From CAVUCH01 sp963697705 (GTDB lineage Bacteria; Acidobacteriota; Vicinamibacteria; Vicinamibacterales; JAENWD01): 64,000 nucleotides of DNA. Location: the NCBI GenBank assembly GCA_963697705.1, contig CAVOPA010000006.1, positions 186,001-250,000 of the forward strand, read 5' to 3'. The position numbers and the translations under genes are program-made. Below, one piece after another: positions 25,890-36,426 of this stretch. The notes below the pieces were generated by a model. The model searched no databases. It worked only from the letters and a program-made list of their open reading frames with translations, and was not told the DNA's origin. Each line of letters opens with the position of its first letter. Positions within the stretch are counted from its first letter, which is position 1.

Positions 25890-28199
25890 CGTGATGGACG
25901 CTCGACTCGGCCACGCGGATTCGACGGACACAGGGTCTCGTGGGACGCGACGGACGCTGACGATTGATGTCGCCACGGGCTGCAAGTGTTCAGGGCCGCG
26001 ACTGATCGAGGACGTGAGAGCGGCTGGTGCTCGACGACACGGCGCAGTCGCTCTCGTGACGTGGACAACGACGGGAGAGATCGTGCTGCGACGGCACAGA
26101 CACTGCTCTTTGACGATGGGACGGACGATTCTCGACGTCGGACGCGTTCGCTTCAGCAGCGCTCAGGGGTGTTGAGTGATTGCGATGGCGATATCTACCG
26201 GCGCCACGCCCGCGGCAACTCGCTCTTCCGCAATCGCGGCGACGGCCGCTTCGAGGAGAAGACGCTCGAGGCTCGTGCCGGGATGGGCCGTTGGGCGTGG
26301 TCGTCGGACGTGCTCGATTTCGACAGCGACGGCTGGGACGATCTCTACATCGTCAACGGCATGTTGACACGCGAAGCCGGCTGAGGATCTCGATGGCTTC
26401 TTCTGGCGGCAGGTCGTTGCGCGGTCGCCGCTGGCGCGCGCGAAGGGGACGCCCTACGACGATGCGTGGCGTTCCATCAACCAACTGCTGGTCCACGGAT
26501 CGATCGCGAGTCACCAGCGGAACGTGTTCCTGCGGAACGACGGTCACGGGGGCTTCGACGACGTATCGGGCGCCGTTGGGCTCGATCTGGATCAGGACGG
26601 CCGATCGTTCGTCGTGCTCGACATCGATCGCGATGGCGATCCGGACGTGGTGGTCATGGCGGCCGACAGGCCCCGCAGGTGCGCGTGTTCAGGAACGACG
26701 TCGATCCGCGGGGCGCGTCGCTCGCGGTCCGCCTGCTCGGGACGACGAGCAATCGCGACGCGATTGGCGCGCGCGTCAACGTGGAAACCGGGCAGTTGCA
26801 ACGCACGAAGATCGTGCAGGCCGGCTCGGGCTTCCTGTCACAGCACTCGAAGGAGCTGCTCTTCGGCCTCGGGCTGAGCCAACGCATCTTGAAACTGACG
26901 CGTGGAGTGGCCGTCGCGGCCGCACGCAGGTGTTCACGGACCTGGCGGTGAATCGGCGGCTCCGGCTCGTGGAAGGAGGCCAGATCGAAGAGGAACCATT
27001 CGCACACGCAGACCTTCGACCAAGGGAGGACACCACGAGGACGCAGGCTGCGGACCGAGCGTCGCGAGCTGCTGCGCCGGTCGCGGCTCCGCCCGACAGC
27101 ACATGGATGTACGAGCCGTTCCCGGCGCCCGATTTCTCGCTGCAGGACGCAGGCGGGGCCACGCGCTCGCTCGCGGCCTTGCGCGGCCGGCCGGCGCTGC
27201 TGCTGCTCGTGTCGAGCGCGTCCGAGTCGCGCGCAGCACTCGACGCGCTCGCGCGGGGACGTGACACGTTGGCCGGAGCCGGCGTCGGGTCACTCGCGAT
27301 CTCGTTCGATTCCGCCCTCGGCCCGCCGGAACCGGCCGGCATCCCTGTGGCCGTCGCGACCTCCGACATCGCGCTGAGCTACGCGATCCTCAACCGGCAT
27401 GTGTTCATGAATCGGCAGGACCTGCGTCTGCCGACGGCGCTGCTCCTGGATGCGGCGGGCAGGGTCGTGAAGGTCTACCGCCACCGCGTGGATGTCACGC
27501 TCGTCGTGCGGGATGCGGCGGCGATCGACGCCTCGCCTGACGAGCGGCTCGCCCGGGCGGTGCCCTTCCCGGGAACGTTCTACGCGCCGGTGGCTCTGCG
27601 CAACTATCTGCCCTACGGACGGGAGCTCCTCGATCAGGGGCTCGAGGCTGCCGCGCTCGTGGCGTTCGAGCGTGCGGCGCAGGCGAACCCGAACGCCTCC
27701 ACGCTCTATCGGCTGGGTACGCTGCTGGCCAGGAGCGGCGAGACCGCACGCGCGCGGACCGCGCTCGAGCGGGCGCTCGCCTTGCAGCCCGATCTCTCCG
27801 AGGCCAGCAACGACCTCGGCACGCTGCTCGCGCAGCAAGGGCAGCTCGAGCCGGCAATCGAGCTCTTTCGCAGGGCGCTCGCCTCGACGCCGGAGTATCC
27901 CGACGCCCTGAACAATCTGGGCTACGCCCTGCTCCTGTCGGGCCGCGGGGATGAAGCCCGCGTCCTGTACGAGAAGGCATCGCCCTCCAGCCCGATCTCC
28001 CCGAAGCTCTCAACAACCTGGGCCTGATCTTCGGGCGCGGCGGCGACATGGCACAGGCGGAGAAGTACTTCCGTCAGGCGCTGGCGCGTCGCGACGACTA
28101 CGCCGAAGCCGCGAACAACCTCGCTCTCGTCTCGTCTCCCGCGGCGAGACTGACGCGGCATTGCCCTGCTCGAAGCATTTCTCCAGAAGGCTCCGCAGG
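25890..28199 (+). pseudogene. CRTAC1-type FG-GAP / UnbV / redoxin / TPR protein, frame-broken
   Basis: Recognisable domains run in order but in changing frames. FG-GAP calcium-binding motifs occur at 26060-26660 (DVDNDGRD, DFDSDGWDDLYIV, DLDQDGRSFVVLDIDRDGDP). An ASPIC/UnbV domain lies at 26700-26960 (RVNVETGQLQRTKIVQAGSG). A redoxin-like domain follows at 27115-27500 (PFPAPDFSLQDAGGATRSLA) without a CxxC, then TPRs at 27600-28120. At least seven frame changes occur, near 26160, 26380, 26670, 26910, 26930, 27975 and 28130. The longest intact piece is about 26935-28027. The density of breaks is higher than in other genes here and points to decay, with possible sequence error added. Homologues are exported proteins of unknown role. 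Confidence 0.7.
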
Positions 28200-28260
28200 C
28201 ATCCATGCCGTGGCCGTCGCGACCTCTGAGATCGCGCTGAGCTCCGCGATCCTCATTCGA
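28199..28260 (+). repeat. Duplicated ~60-base fragment of the redoxin domain
   Basis: 28199-28260 repeats 27339-27397 with only a few mismatches plus one 3-base insertion; both contain GTGGCCGTCGCGACCTC and ATCGCGCTGAGCT. It lies past the TPR region, so it is a displaced copy of an internal coding segment, a trace of recombination at the end of the broken gene. Confidence 0.8.
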
Positions 28261-28281
28261 ACCCGCGAGTCACTCGTGCAG

Positions 28282-28349
28282 CATGTGGGGCAGGCCTTCA
28301 GGCCTGCTTGCGCGCGCCGATTTGCAGGGCTGAAGCCCTGCCCCACATG
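28282..28349. repeat. Family F double hairpin
   Basis: Outer inverted repeat CATGTGGGGCAGG / CCTGCCCCACATG encloses two hairpins: GCAGGCC TTCA GGCCTGC and GCAGGGC TGAA GCCCTGC. The two are roughly each other's inverse, giving a REPIN-like layout. A sister copy is at 40163-40219. It lies between the broken CRTAC1 gene and the 3' end of xylA. Confidence 0.85.
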
Positions 28350-28364
28350 ACTGATCCCCCTTCA

Positions 28365-29531
28365 TCACCTCACGCCCAGCAGCACCTCGATCGTGAGCTG
28401 ATCGAGCCGCTCGTAGGGCAGGCGCTTGGCGGCCAGCGTTGAGCGGTCGAAGTCGAACGCCAGCAGCTTCGCGAGGTGGTCGGTGGCGTACGGGCCGACG
28501 GTGGGGCTCTGCATGCTTGGCTGGTTGATCTCCGCGAGCAGCGCCTGGATCTCCGCGTCGGCATTCCAGCGTGCCGCCTTCTCCTTCAGGATCAGGTACG
28601 TCCGCATGCAGCCGCGGGCGAAGTCCTTCACCCCGTCGTAGTTCTCGGTGCGGTAGGCGTGCGCGTCGAAGTGGCGCGGACCGTCGTAGCCGACGTCCTC
28701 GAGAAACTTGACGAGGAAGAACGCGGTCTTCGGGTTGGCGGCGCCGAAGCGGAAGTCCTGGTCGTAACGGCCGGGCGCCTGATCGTTCAAGTCGATGTGG
28801 AACAGCTTGCCGGCCTCCCACGCCTGCGCGACAGCGTGCACGAAGTTCAACCCCGCCATCTGCTCGTGGGCCACTTCGGGATTGACGCCTACGAGCTCCG
28901 CGTGCGCGAGCGTGGGGATGAACCCGAGGTAATTGCCCGTGGTCGCCATGTAGATGTCGCCACGCGGCTCGTTCGGCTTCGCCTCGAGCGCAAACCGGTA
29001 GCCGTAGCCCCGCGTGATCGAATAGTCGCAGAGGTAATCGATCGCGTCGCGCAGTCGCTTGACGGCCTCGTCTGCGCGACGGCACGCGTCGGTTTCCGTG
29101 CCTTCGCGCCCGCCCCAGAGGACGAAAATCTTCGCCCCGAGCTCCGCGCCGATGTCCATGGCGCGCATCGTCTTCTGCACGGCGTACGCACGCACCGACG
29201 CGTCGTTGGCCGTGAACGCGCCGTCTCTGAACGCCGGATCGTAGAACAGCGACACCGTGGCCATCGGCACCACGATCCCGCTGGCGTCGCACGCCTGCTT
29301 GAACTGCTTGACGATGCGATCGCGCTCCGCCGGCGTGGCATCGATCGGCACGAGGTCGTTGTCGTGCAGGTTGACGCCCCACGAGCCGACCTCGGCCAGC
29401 AGCTTCACGGCGTCGACCGGCGGCAGCGACGGACGCACCTCCGCGCCGAACGGATCGCGGCCGCGGTTGCTGACCGTCCACAGGCCGAAGGAGAACTTGT
29501 GCTCGGGACGAGGGATGTAGTTATCGCTCAT
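28365..29531 (-). CDS. xylA: Xylose isomerase (class I type)
   Basis: 388 residues, the length of the shorter actinobacterial-type class I enzymes. FSFGLWTVSNRGRDPFG, the catalytic His in WGVNLHDNDLVP, and FVLWGGREGTE are family signatures. So are the metal ligands in FALEAKPNEPRGDIY and in HIDLNDQAPGRYDQD. It interconverts D-xylose and D-xylulose. GAGGAG stands seven bases before ATG 29531. xylB lies upstream on the same strand with 163 bases between, which include a CGGGCTTC/CGGACTTC-type mini-array. Confidence 0.95.
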   Translation of the reverse strand: MSDNYIPRPEHKFSFGLWTVSNRGRDPFGAEVRPSLPPVDAVKLLAEVGSWGVNLHDNDLVPIDATPAERDRIVKQFKQACDASGIVVPMATVSLFYDPAFRDGAFTANDASVRAYAVQKTMRAMDIGAELGAKIFVLWGGREGTETDACRRADEAVKRLRDAIDYLCDYSITRGYGYRFALEAKPNEPRGDIYMATTGNYLGFIPTLAHAELVGVNPEVAHEQMAGLNFVHAVAQAWEAGKLFHIDLNDQAPGRYDQDFRFGAANPKTAFFLVKFLEDVGYDGPRHFDAHAYRTENYDGVKDFARGCMRTYLILKEKAARWNADAEIQALLAEINQPSMQSPTVGPYATDHLAKLLAFDFDRSTLAAKRLPYERLDQLTIEVLLGVR

Positions 29532-29694
29532 GATGGCTCCTCGATGTGACTCGTGTCGTGGTCGGCTTCGGACTTCGGGCCTCGGGCTTTACCCGGGTGG
29601 GGCTGACGTTACGGTTCTTGCTCCCGGCGCTGCATGTCTATGGGTTACCCACCCACAGCCCACGCCCACCGCTCGCGCGCGTCGCGGCAGCGGC

Positions 29695-31194
29695 TCAGTC
29701 GCGGCCGATCCCACGCGTCGCCGGGTAAATCGCGCGGAAGGCTTCGTACTGCCTCGCCATGACCGCCCGGGCTGCCGGATCTGGCGTCACTCGGGTCGCG
29801 ACGCGGACGACCGCCGTGCACGCGTCGTCGACGGTCCGCCACACGCCGCCGCCGACACCCGCCAGCAGCGCGGCCCCGTACGCGGCGCCTTCTTCCGCTT
29901 CGACGATCTCCACGGGATGGCCGTAGATGTCGGCCTGGATCTGCCGCCATAACGCCGAGCGCGCTCCGCCGCCGCCCAGGCGCACACCGGTGACCGGCAC
30001 CTGCATCTCCGAAAAGATAGAGAAGGTGTCTTTGAGGCTGAAGGTGACCCCTTCCAGGATGGCTCGGACGACGTGCGCCCGCGTGTGTGAAGCGGTGAGC
30101 CCCAGGAGCGCGGCGCGCGCGTGCGGATCGAGGTGCGGCGTGCGCTCGCCCATCAGGTACGGCGCCCAGAGCACACCGCCGGCCCCCGGAGGCACGCGGG
30201 CCGCTTCCTCGGTCAGCCGCTCATAGGGATCGCGCCCGTCGTCCGCTCCCGCGCCGAACTGGTCGCGAAACCACCGCAGCGAGAGGCCGGCGCCCTGGGT
30301 CACGCCCATGATGTGCCACCGGCCGGGCACCGCATGACAGAACGTGTGCACGCGCCCACCGGGGTCGAGCGCGGGCCGGTCGGTGGCCGCGAAGACCACG
30401 CCCGATGTGCCGATGGTCGCGCTGACCGCGCCCGCGCGCACGATGCCCATCCCGACTGCACCCGCGGCCTGGTCGCCTCCGCCAGCGACGACCGGCGTGC
30501 CGGGCCGGAGCCCGGTCGCGGCCGCGCCTTCGGTCGACACCGTGCCGGTGACCTCTGGTGACTCGTACGCACGAGGCAGAATCGCGGCATCGAGCTCCAT
30601 CGCATCGAGCATGTCGCCCGACCACCGCCGGCCGCCGACATCGAAGAGCAGCGTGCCCGATGCGTCCGCGACATCCGTGGCGCGCTCACCCGTGAGCCGA
30701 TAGCGCACGTAGTCTTTCGGCAGCAGGACCGCACGCACGCGCTCCCACGCCTGCGGCTCGTGCTCTCGCACCCAGAGCAGCTTCGGCAGCGTGAAGCCGG
30801 TCAACGCGGGGTTGTACGTCAGCTCGATCAACCGCGCAGCCCCGATCGTCTCCGTGATCTCGCGGCACTGCGCATCGGTCCGCTGGTCGCACCAGATCAG
30901 CGCGGGCCGGATCACCTCGCCGCGATCGTCGAGCAGCACGGACCCGTGCATCTGTCCCGAGAAGCCGATCGCGGTGATGTCGTCGCCGGTCAGGTGCGCC
31001 GCGGCGAGCGCGGCAGGCACCGCACCGCAGGCGGCGTGCCACCAGTCGCCCGGGTCCTGCTCAGCCCACCCGGTCTCGGGCGACGCGAACGGGACGTGCT
31101 CGTGAGTGGCGGACCCGACGATCCGGCCCGCCGCATCGATCACGATCGCGCGCGTGCCGCCGGTGCCGACGTCGATGCCGAGAAGGTTCGCCAT
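29695..31194 (-). CDS. xylB: Xylulokinase
   Basis: 499 residues, FGGY-family kinase. The N-terminal ATPase loop is LLGIDVGTGGTRAIVID, and ITAIGFSGQMHGSVLLDDRG is the xylulokinase substrate motif. IWCDQRTDAQCREI, VAGGGDQAAGAVGMGIV and VTGVRLGGGGARSALWRQI match the family. It phosphorylates D-xylulose to D-xylulose-5-phosphate, feeding the pentose phosphate pathway. It is the upstream gene of an xylB-xylA pair. Confidence 0.94.
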   Translation of the reverse strand: MANLLGIDVGTGGTRAIVIDAAGRIVGSATHEHVPFASPETGWAEQDPGDWWHAACGAVPAALAAAHLTGDDITAIGFSGQMHGSVLLDDRGEVIRPALIWCDQRTDAQCREITETIGAARLIELTYNPALTGFTLPKLLWVREHEPQAWERVRAVLLPKDYVRYRLTGERATDVADASGTLLFDVGGRRWSGDMLDAMELDAAILPRAYESPEVTGTVSTEGAAATGLRPGTPVVAGGGDQAAGAVGMGIVRAGAVSATIGTSGVVFAATDRPALDPGGRVHTFCHAVPGRWHIMGVTQGAGLSLRWFRDQFGAGADDGRDPYERLTEEAARVPPGAGGVLWAPYLMGERTPHLDPHARAALLGLTASHTRAHVVRAILEGVTFSLKDTFSIFSEMQVPVTGVRLGGGGARSALWRQIQADIYGHPVEIVEAEEGAAYGAALLAGVGGGVWRTVDDACTAVVRVATRVTPDPAARAVMARQYEAFRAIYPATRGIGRD

Positions 31195-31215
31195 GGGGAC
31201 TTACGCTGACAGTCG

Positions 31216-31410
31216 AAATGCACATGCACGATGCACAATGCACAAAAGGCACTCGACACGATGCGGCTCCCTACAAGGACGAATCCGGCTGCGACCCCGG
31301 CACGTGAATCCTAACCGCCACGCCGCGCCACCTTGCTGCTCGAGACCGCCCGGCCGAAAGCAAATACGTCCGCGCCGAAGTTATACATTGTGCATTGTGC
31401 ATCGTGCATT
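31216..31410. repeat. Family D inverted array (TGCACAATGCACAA units)
   Basis: AAATGCACATGCACGATGCA units at 31216-31249 face ACATTGTGCATTGTGCATCG units at 31384-31410 across a 135-base spacer. They occupy the 281-base gap upstream of xylB, so any xyl promoter must lie in or beside this palindrome. No gene is seen here. Confidence 0.8.
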
Positions 31411-31475
31411 CCGCGAGCTACCCGAGCATTGAGCGGTCTGCATGCCGCTGGCAGGCACCGCTGAGCCGGGGGCGG

Positions 31476-32183
31476 TCAGGACAGGCGAGCGAAGCGTTCG
31501 CGCACGAGGACGGCAAGCGCGGTGAAGCCATGCCGCCACCGGATCTTCTTGCCTTCGGCCTTCGAACGCGGCGCGAACTGCACGGGCAGCTCGACGATGT
31601 GGGTGCCGCGGCGCAGGAGCTTGCCGGTGATCTCAGGCTCGAGGTCGAAGCTGTTCGAGGTCAGGTCGAGCGAGCGCGCCAGGTCGGCAGCCATGATCTT
31701 GTAGCAGGTCTCCATGTCGGTCAGCGAGGCGCCATAGAGTACGTTGGTGACGCTCGTGAGGAACCGGTTCCCGGCGATGGTCGCAAACGGCGCGTCAGGG
31801 CGGCCGTTGAGGAAGCGCGATCCGTACACCACCGCGGCCCGACCTTCGAGCACCGGCTGCACGAGGGCCCGGAGCTCGGCCGGATCGAGTTCGAGGTCCG
31901 CGTCCTGGATGGCGATGATCGTCCCGCGCGAGCGCGTCAGCCCGAGCCGCACGGCAGCTCCCTTGCCGCCGTTTCGTGTTGCCCGCACGATCACCAGCCC
32001 CGGATCGATCCCCTCGAAGCCGCGCAGCACCTCGCCGGTGCCATCCGTGGACCCGTCGTCGACAACGATGATCTCGCGGTCGAGCGGGAGCGGCACCTCG
32101 CGCAGCCGGTCGACGACCTGTTTGACGGTGCTTGCCTCGTTGTAGACGGGTACGATGACGGAAAGCAGGGGAGTGGGAGTCAC
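31476..32183 (-). CDS. Family 2 glycosyltransferase (dolichol-phosphate-mannose synthase-like)
   Basis: 235 residues from GTG 32183. The GT-A core is clear: LLSVIVPVYNEASTVKQVVD, the nucleotide-binding EIIVVDDGSTDGTGEVL, GGKGAAVRLGLTRSRG, and the metal-binding IIAIQDADLELDP. There are no membrane helices, so it is a soluble or peripheral transferase that adds a sugar to a polyprenyl phosphate or lipid carrier. It sits between xylB and an ABC ATPase gene without an obvious glycan cluster. Confidence 0.9.
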   Translation of the reverse strand: MTPTPLLSVIVPVYNEASTVKQVVDRLREVPLPLDREIIVVDDGSTDGTGEVLRGFEGIDPGLVIVRATRNGGKGAAVRLGLTRSRGTIIAIQDADLELDPAELRALVQPVLEGRAAVVYGSRFLNGRPDAPFATIAGNRFLTSVTNVLYGASLTDMETCYKIMAADLARSLDLTSNSFDLEPEITGKLLRRGTHIVELPVQFAPRSKAEGKKIRWRHGFTALAVLVRERFARLS

Positions 32184-32218
32184 GGACGGGGAGCAAGCAT
32201 ACCAGCGATCACGTCTTC

Positions 32219-33763
32219 TTACGCACCGCCACTGGCCGCGCTCATGACCCCCTCGGGCGTGACATCCTCGCGCGTGAATGCTCCCGCGATGCGGCCCTGG
32301 CGTAACACCAGCACCCGATCCGACAGCCCGACCAGCTCCGGCAGGTCGGACGAGACGACCACGATCGCCAGCCCCTGCCGTGCGAGCCGATCGATCTCGG
32401 CATAGATCTCCTGGCGCGCGCCGATGTCGACGCCGCGGGTCGGCTCGTCGAGCAGCAGCACGCGCGGGCGTGTGAGCAGCCAGCGTCCGAGCAGCACCTT
32501 CTGCTGGTTGCCGCCCGACAGCGCGCCGGCCCTGGCGGCGGGATCCGGCGGCGTGATCCGCAGCTCGCGCACGGTGCGGTCTGCGGCCTCCCGCTCGCGC
32601 GCGGGCGCCGTGAAGAGCGGACCCGACAAGCTGCGCAGCGCGGCGAGCGTCACGTTGTCGGCGACGGTTCGATCCGGGTACAGCCCGAGCGCCGCGCGGT
32701 CCTCGGCCAGCAACGCGAGGCCGAGCGCGAGCGCGGCCGCGGGGCTGCCGATTGCCGCAGCGTGTCCCGCGACGGCGATTGTGCCGCCGCGCCGGCCCGG
32801 CGGCGCGCCGAAGAGCGCGAGCAGCAGCTCGGTGCGCCCCGCGCCGATGAGGCCGCCGATCCCCAGCACTTCGCCCGACCGCACGGTGAAGCTCACATCA
32901 TCTACGAGCCGCCGAGGCCGGCTGCCACGGAGCGATGTCGCGCCTCGTGATTTCCGATGCGGATCATCGACGGTCAAGTGCTGGACGTCGAGCACGATGG
33001 CGCCCGGCGCTGGACGGGCCGGCGGGAACAGCGCATCAACCGACCGGCCGACCATCATCGATACGACACGCGGCTCGTCGAGGTCGACGGCGTCGCCGGT
33101 GCCGACGGTGCTGCCATCGCGAAGCACCGTGATTCGATCGGCGATGCGGAACACCTCCGCGAGCCGGTGCGACACGTAGACGATCCCGATGCCGCGCGCG
33201 CGCACCCGCCCGAGCAGTTCGAACAGCGCCTCGACTTCGCCGGTGGTCAGGGCGGCCGTCGGCTCGTCGAGCACGAGCAGGCGTGCGTTGCGGGCGAGGG
33301 CCTTTGCGATCTCGACGACCTGCTGGCGGCCCAGCCCGAGCCGGTCGACCGGCGTTTCCGGATCGACCGCCGCGTGCAGGCCGTCGAGCGCGCGGCTCGC
33401 CCGGTCGCGCACCGCTGCGCGGTCGACGACGCCGAACCGCCGCGGCTCATGCCCGAGCACGATGTTCTCGGCCACCGTCAGCGGTCCGACCAGCGAGAGT
33501 TCCTGGTGAACGACGGCGATCCCGGCGGCTTCGGCGTCGCGCACCGACCGGAACCCGCGCAGCGCGCCATCCACGCGCACCTCGCCGTCATACGAGCCGT
33601 GAGGGTGGACGCCGCCGAGCACCTTGAGCAGCGTGGACTTACCGGCGCCGTTCTCGCCCACGAGCGCGTGGATCTCGCCGGCGCGCAGGGAGAAGTCCAC
33701 CGCGTCGAGCGCCCGCACGCCAGGGAAGGATTTGCCGATGCGCCGCATCTCGAGAAGAGGCAC
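32219..33763 (-). CDS. Sugar ABC transporter ATP-binding protein (RbsA/MglA/XylG type)
   Basis: 514 residues from GTG 33763, giving VPLLEMRRIGKSFPGVRAL, the typical start of this family. Open frame further upstream is only family A repeat. Two ATPase halves are present. The first has Walker A VGENGAGKSTLLK, a signature-like LGRQQVVEIAKAL and LVLDEPTAALT. The second has GLIGAGRTE (degenerate Walker A, normal for these proteins), LSGGNQQKVLLGRWL and LLLDEPTRGVD. It would power a pentose/hexose importer, but no permease or binding-protein gene adjoins it, so its partners must be elsewhere. Confidence 0.93.
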   Translation of the reverse strand: MPLLEMRRIGKSFPGVRALDAVDFSLRAGEIHALVGENGAGKSTLLKVLGGVHPHGSYDGEVRVDGALRGFRSVRDAEAAGIAVVHQELSLVGPLTVAENIVLGHEPRRFGVVDRAAVRDRASRALDGLHAAVDPETPVDRLGLGRQQVVEIAKALARNARLLVLDEPTAALTTGEVEALFELLGRVRARGIGIVYVSHRLAEVFRIADRITVLRDGSTVGTGDAVDLDEPRVVSMMVGRSVDALFPPARPAPGAIVLDVQHLTVDDPHRKSRGATSLRGSRPRRLVDDVSFTVRSGEVLGIGGLIGAGRTELLLALFGAPPGRRGGTIAVAGHAAAIGSPAAALALGLALLAEDRAALGLYPDRTVADNVTLAALRSLSGPLFTAPAREREAADRTVRELRITPPDPAARAGALSGGNQQKVLLGRWLLTRPRVLLLDEPTRGVDIGARQEIYAEIDRLARQGLAIVVVSSDLPELVGLSDRVLVLRQGRIAGAFTREDVTPEGVMSAASGGA

Positions 33764-33770
33764 GGGGGGA

Positions 33771-34030
33771 GGTTGCGGTTCCGGGTTCCGGGTTCTGGGT
33801 TCCAGGTTGGGTTCCGGGTTCCTTGTTCGTTCCGGGTTCCGGCGTTCGCTCGTTCCGGGTTCCACGTTCCGGGTTCCAGGTTGCCGCGTGCGTTCCAGTT
33901 CCACGTTCGGGCGGGTTCTGGCTTCGGGAACTCGGAACCCGGCAACCCGGAACCAACTCAGAACCCGGCACCAGGAACGAACGAGGAACCCGGAACCCAA
34001 CCTGGAACCCAGAACCCGGAACCCGGAACC
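33771..34030. repeat. Family A palindromic GGTTCC/GGAACC element (A2)
   Basis: The left arm is made of GGTTCCGGGTTCTGG-type units. The right arm ends in GGAACGAACGAGGAACCC and ACCTGGAACCCAGAACC units shared with A3 and A4. It fills the space between the kinase stop (34049) and the ABC ATPase start (33763), so it is probably transcribed as a long hairpin. Confidence 0.88.
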
Positions 34031-34048
34031 CGCCCGCTTCTGTCGGTG

Positions 34049-36181
<2,133 letters not shown>

Positions 36182-36209
36182 AGGGGGATTTTACCTTACG
36201 GGGAAATGC

Positions 36210-36417
36210 GGTTCCGGGTTCCGCGTTCTGGGTTCCAGGTTTGGTTCCAGGTTCCCTGTTCGTTCCGGGTTCCCGGGTTCGCTGGTTCCGGGTTCCAGTT
36301 CCGGGTTCCGGGTTGAACTCGGACCCCGGCAACCCGGAACCAACTGAGAACCAGGCACCTGGAACGAACGAGGAACCCGGAACCCAACCTGGAACCCAGA
36401 ACCCGGAACCCGGAACC
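36210..36417. repeat. Family A palindromic GGTTCC/GGAACC element (A3)
   Basis: Very similar to A2: inward GGTTCCGGGTTCC units, a centre with ACCCCGGCAACCCGGAACC, then ACGAACGAGGAACCCGGAAC and the shared terminal GGAACCCAGAACCCGGAACC. It covers nearly all of the gap between the FG-GAP gene and the kinase gene. Confidence 0.88.
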
Positions 36418-36426
36418 GCGCCCCGT

